Position numbers and translations under genes: made by a program. From Nonomuraea angiospora (GTDB lineage Bacteria; Actinomycetota; Actinomycetes; Streptosporangiales; Streptosporangiaceae), in contig NZ_JADBEK010000001.1 of the NCBI RefSeq assembly GCF_014873145.1, positions 3,906,001-3,970,000 of the forward strand: a DNA stretch of 64,000 nucleotides. The letters are read 5' to 3'. How positions within the stretch are numbered: position 1 is the first letter of the stretch; every line of letters starts with the position of its first letter. This document shows, piece after piece, positions 62,697 through 64,000 of this stretch. A model generated the notes under the pieces. The model made no database searches. It was not told the origin of the DNA and saw only the letters and a list, made by a program, of their open reading frames with translations.

Positions 62697-62935
62697 CGTG
62701 CTCAACTTTCTCGATCGCCCATTGTGGCTTTTTGCCACCTGCAGAACAGTAGAGACGACGATAGTGGGGATTCTGTGCATTAATTCACATAACCCGTGTG
62801 ATGAATGCCACAGCACCACGCCTGCAGAATCGGTGAGCCAATCCAGTAAATCTTCACTAGTTATCAACAAATGCTCAATTGATTTCCCGGCCGAGCCTTA
62901 CTGCCATACCAGCTAAATGGCGGTCCTCCGTCAGG
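62697..62935. other. Low-GC strip before the CHRD gene
   Basis: This 240-bp stretch is visibly richer in A/T (for example TTATCAACAAATGC, AAATCTTCACTAG) than the rest of the window. It contains the CHRD promoter region, but no gene with normal codon use. The composition and nearby transposase remnant suggest foreign DNA. It may contain one end of the insertion, but no clear terminal repeat was found. Confidence 0.45.
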
Positions 62936-63033
62936 GACACGGGAATGGGCAGTAGCTCCCGCCACCTGGAGCATCTGTCCTGGCTCGCTACCTGTGCCCC
63001 GCCCGCCACCGCAGACTGCCGGCCCTCAGGCCG

Positions 63034-63352
63034 GACCGAACTCGTCGGCCTGGCCGTGGACGGCAAGACCCTGCGCGGCAGCCGCGCCAGCGAAGGCGTG
63101 ACCCCACCTGCTGGCCGCCACCCGCCACGACACCCAGACTCTCGTGGCCCAACGGCCGGCGGCCACTACGTGTTCATTCGTCAAAGGCAACCAGCCCACG
63201 CTCCTGAGCCGGCTCATGGCATTGCCCTGGCGCGAAGCAATCCTCAACGACCGCACCGACGAAACCGGACACAGCCGCCGCATGAAGATCTGCACTCCGC
63301 CCCCGGACCGCCGTTCACGCCGCCCAGGCGATCCGGCGCCGCGCCGGAGTCG
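63034..63352 (+). pseudogene. ISAs1-family transposase remnant
   Basis: The segment LAVDGKTLRGSRASEG is the family signature around the first catalytic region. It is followed in another frame by LLAATRHDTQTLVAQR, and in a third by FVKGNQPTLLSRLMALPW and RTDETGHSRRMKI. A stretch of about 45 expected residues is missing, and at least two frameshifts separate the pieces. The element is therefore inactive. No flanking direct repeats or full terminal repeats were identified. Confidence 0.8.
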
Positions 63353-63359
63353 GACTGGA

Positions 63360-63573
63360 TGACGGACGTCGCCAAGGACGGCCACGGCTTCGTCGTCACA
63401 GACAGCCACAGCCACCTGCCCCTGGACACGGACAAGGCGCCGCTGCCGTCCCAGACAGTGCGCGCCACGGCTTCGCGGTGGGGACGTCCGCTCGGGCTCG
63501 ACCAAGCGGGTGGCCACCGCGGTCGGTGAAGGCGTGGGCGCCGGCTCCTCGGTGCACGCGGTCCTCGGCGGCT
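63360..63573 (+). other. Coding-like fragments after the transposase remnant
   Basis: One frame reads MTDVAKDGHGFVVTDSHSHL, another ends RSGSTKRVATAVGEGVGAGS plus a short tail and TGA at 63571-63573. They could be two parts of a gene split by a frameshift. Family not recognised. A hairpin (63574-63610) begins directly at the end of this stretch. Confidence 0.35.
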
Positions 63574-63610
63574 GAGCCGGCTCCCGCGCCGCGTACGCGG
63601 GAGCCGGCTC
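63574..63610. terminator. Very strong 15-bp hairpin
   Basis: GAGCCGGCTCCCGCG (63574-63588) and CGCGGGAGCCGGCTC (63596-63610) are exact complements around a 7-base loop. It follows the coding-like fragment and lies 24 bp beyond the stop of the VOC gene on the other strand, so it can terminate transcription in both directions. No T tract. Confidence 0.75.
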
Positions 63611-63633
63611 GCACCGTGACGGACGCCGGCGGG

Positions 63634-64000
63634 TCAGACGCCGACGGCCATGACCTCCAGCTGGATGTTGTCGATGTCCCGGAAGACGACTACGGAGTAG
63701 ACGAAAGGCTCCTTGACGCTCTGGATGCCCGAGTGGGCGACGCCGAGGCTGTCGAGCCAGTCCGCCCAGGCAAGGAGCCCTTCGCGCCCCTCCACGTGAA
63801 GGGAGATGTGGTCGAGGCCGGTGCGGACCTCGTCGAACTCCTCACCCTGGTTGCCGGCATTGTGGTGCAGGCCGATGGCCAGGCCGGTGTGGGGCTCGAT
63901 GACGAGCTTCGCGTACCCGGTCCACTCGCGGCCGTAGTGCGGAAGATCTCCGTCCACGAGCTCGGCCTGGAAGACTTTCTGGTACCACGCCACGCTGGCT
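63634..64000 (-). CDS. VOC family protein, cut by the window edge
   Basis: The frame encodes the C-terminal 121 or so residues of a VOC-domain protein and stays open past base 64000 toward its true start. It is a paralogue of the gene at 61496, differing at about 26 of 119 aligned residues, and runs in the opposite direction. Shared segments include DGDLPHYGREWTGYA, TGLAIGLH, WADWLDSLGVAHSGIQ and VFRDIDNIQLEV. The two copies face each other across the CHRD gene and the transposase remnant. No regulator is visible within the window. Confidence 0.88.
   Translation of the reverse strand, partial: ASVAWYQKVFQAELVDGDLPHYGREWTGYAKLVIEPHTGLAIGLHHNAGNQGEEFDEVRTGLDHISLHVEGREGLLAWADWLDSLGVAHSGIQSVKEPFVYSVVVFRDIDNIQLEVMAVGV

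Noticed and set aside
62100..64000. Intact insertion sequence or prophage at the right end
   Set aside because: The transposase is broken by frameshifts and a deletion, and no full terminal repeats or phage genes were seen.
1..64000. CRISPR arrays, tRNA or rRNA genes and riboswitches
   Set aside because: No regularly spaced repeats of the right size, no cloverleaf-like segments with conserved T-loop, and no rRNA-like conserved stretches were recognised by reading both strands; a covariance-model search would be needed to exclude small RNAs.

Overview
This window is GC-rich DNA with strong G/C preference at third codon positions, many GTG starts, dense GTGA/ATGA overlaps, and families typical of actinomycetes: an ECF-like sigma factor with a membrane partner, a SARP-type regulator, PucR-, PadR-, XRE- and LacI-family regulators, a Hanks-type kinase and a CUT1 sugar importer lacking its own ATPase. 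The mixture of plant-polysaccharide enzymes and many regulators fits a soil actinomycete, perhaps of the Streptosporangiaceae; the genus is inference. No rRNA, tRNA, CRISPR array or complete prophage was seen.

Layout. 1-3.8 kb: PadR regulator, ABC ATPase and FtsX-type permease in one overlapping operon. 3.9-5.1 kb: SigE-like sigma factor and a membrane protein. 5.1-13.6 kb: a six-gene catabolic operon (aldehyde dehydrogenase, MFS transporter, FAD monooxygenase resembling 2,6-dihydroxypyridine 3-monooxygenase, cupin, ACMSD-like metal-dependent decarboxylase/hydrolase, old yellow enzyme) facing a GAF-PucR regulator. This is the best candidate for an undescribed pathway. 13.6-25 kb: secreted protein, SDR plus GH78 rhamnosidase, GNAT/XRE divergent pair, SDR-DUF2867 protein, lipoprotein, LysR facing an alpha/beta hydrolase. 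24.3-33 kb: ferritin-like and hemerythrin genes, Lnt-like acyltransferase, two-component system, GH54 arabinofuranosidase, serine/threonine kinase. 33-40 kb: class V aminotransferase-fold enzyme, phosphotransferase, hydrolase, Tat-exported carbonic anhydrase, MFS exporter, GNAT.

40-43.7 kb looks like a sulfonate-sulfur module: two flavin-dependent SsuD-like monooxygenases and a YeiH-type exporter whose N-terminal helix is encoded by a separate 41-codon gene. A shared 17-bp motif lies upstream of both monooxygenase genes. 43.8-54.4 kb concerns plant-wall sugars: a PL22-like oligogalacturonate lyase facing an AraC regulator, a PhyH oxygenase, and a LacI-controlled operon of a large multidomain glycosidase, solute-binding lipoprotein and two permeases.

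54.5-64 kb is less stable. It has an MFS/LysR pair with clear dyads, a SARP-ATPase regulator broken by an in-frame TAA, an AraC pseudogene with two lesions, two inverted VOC paralogues flanking a CHRD protein, a decayed ISAs1-type transposase and a low-GC strip. The right VOC gene is cut by the window edge.
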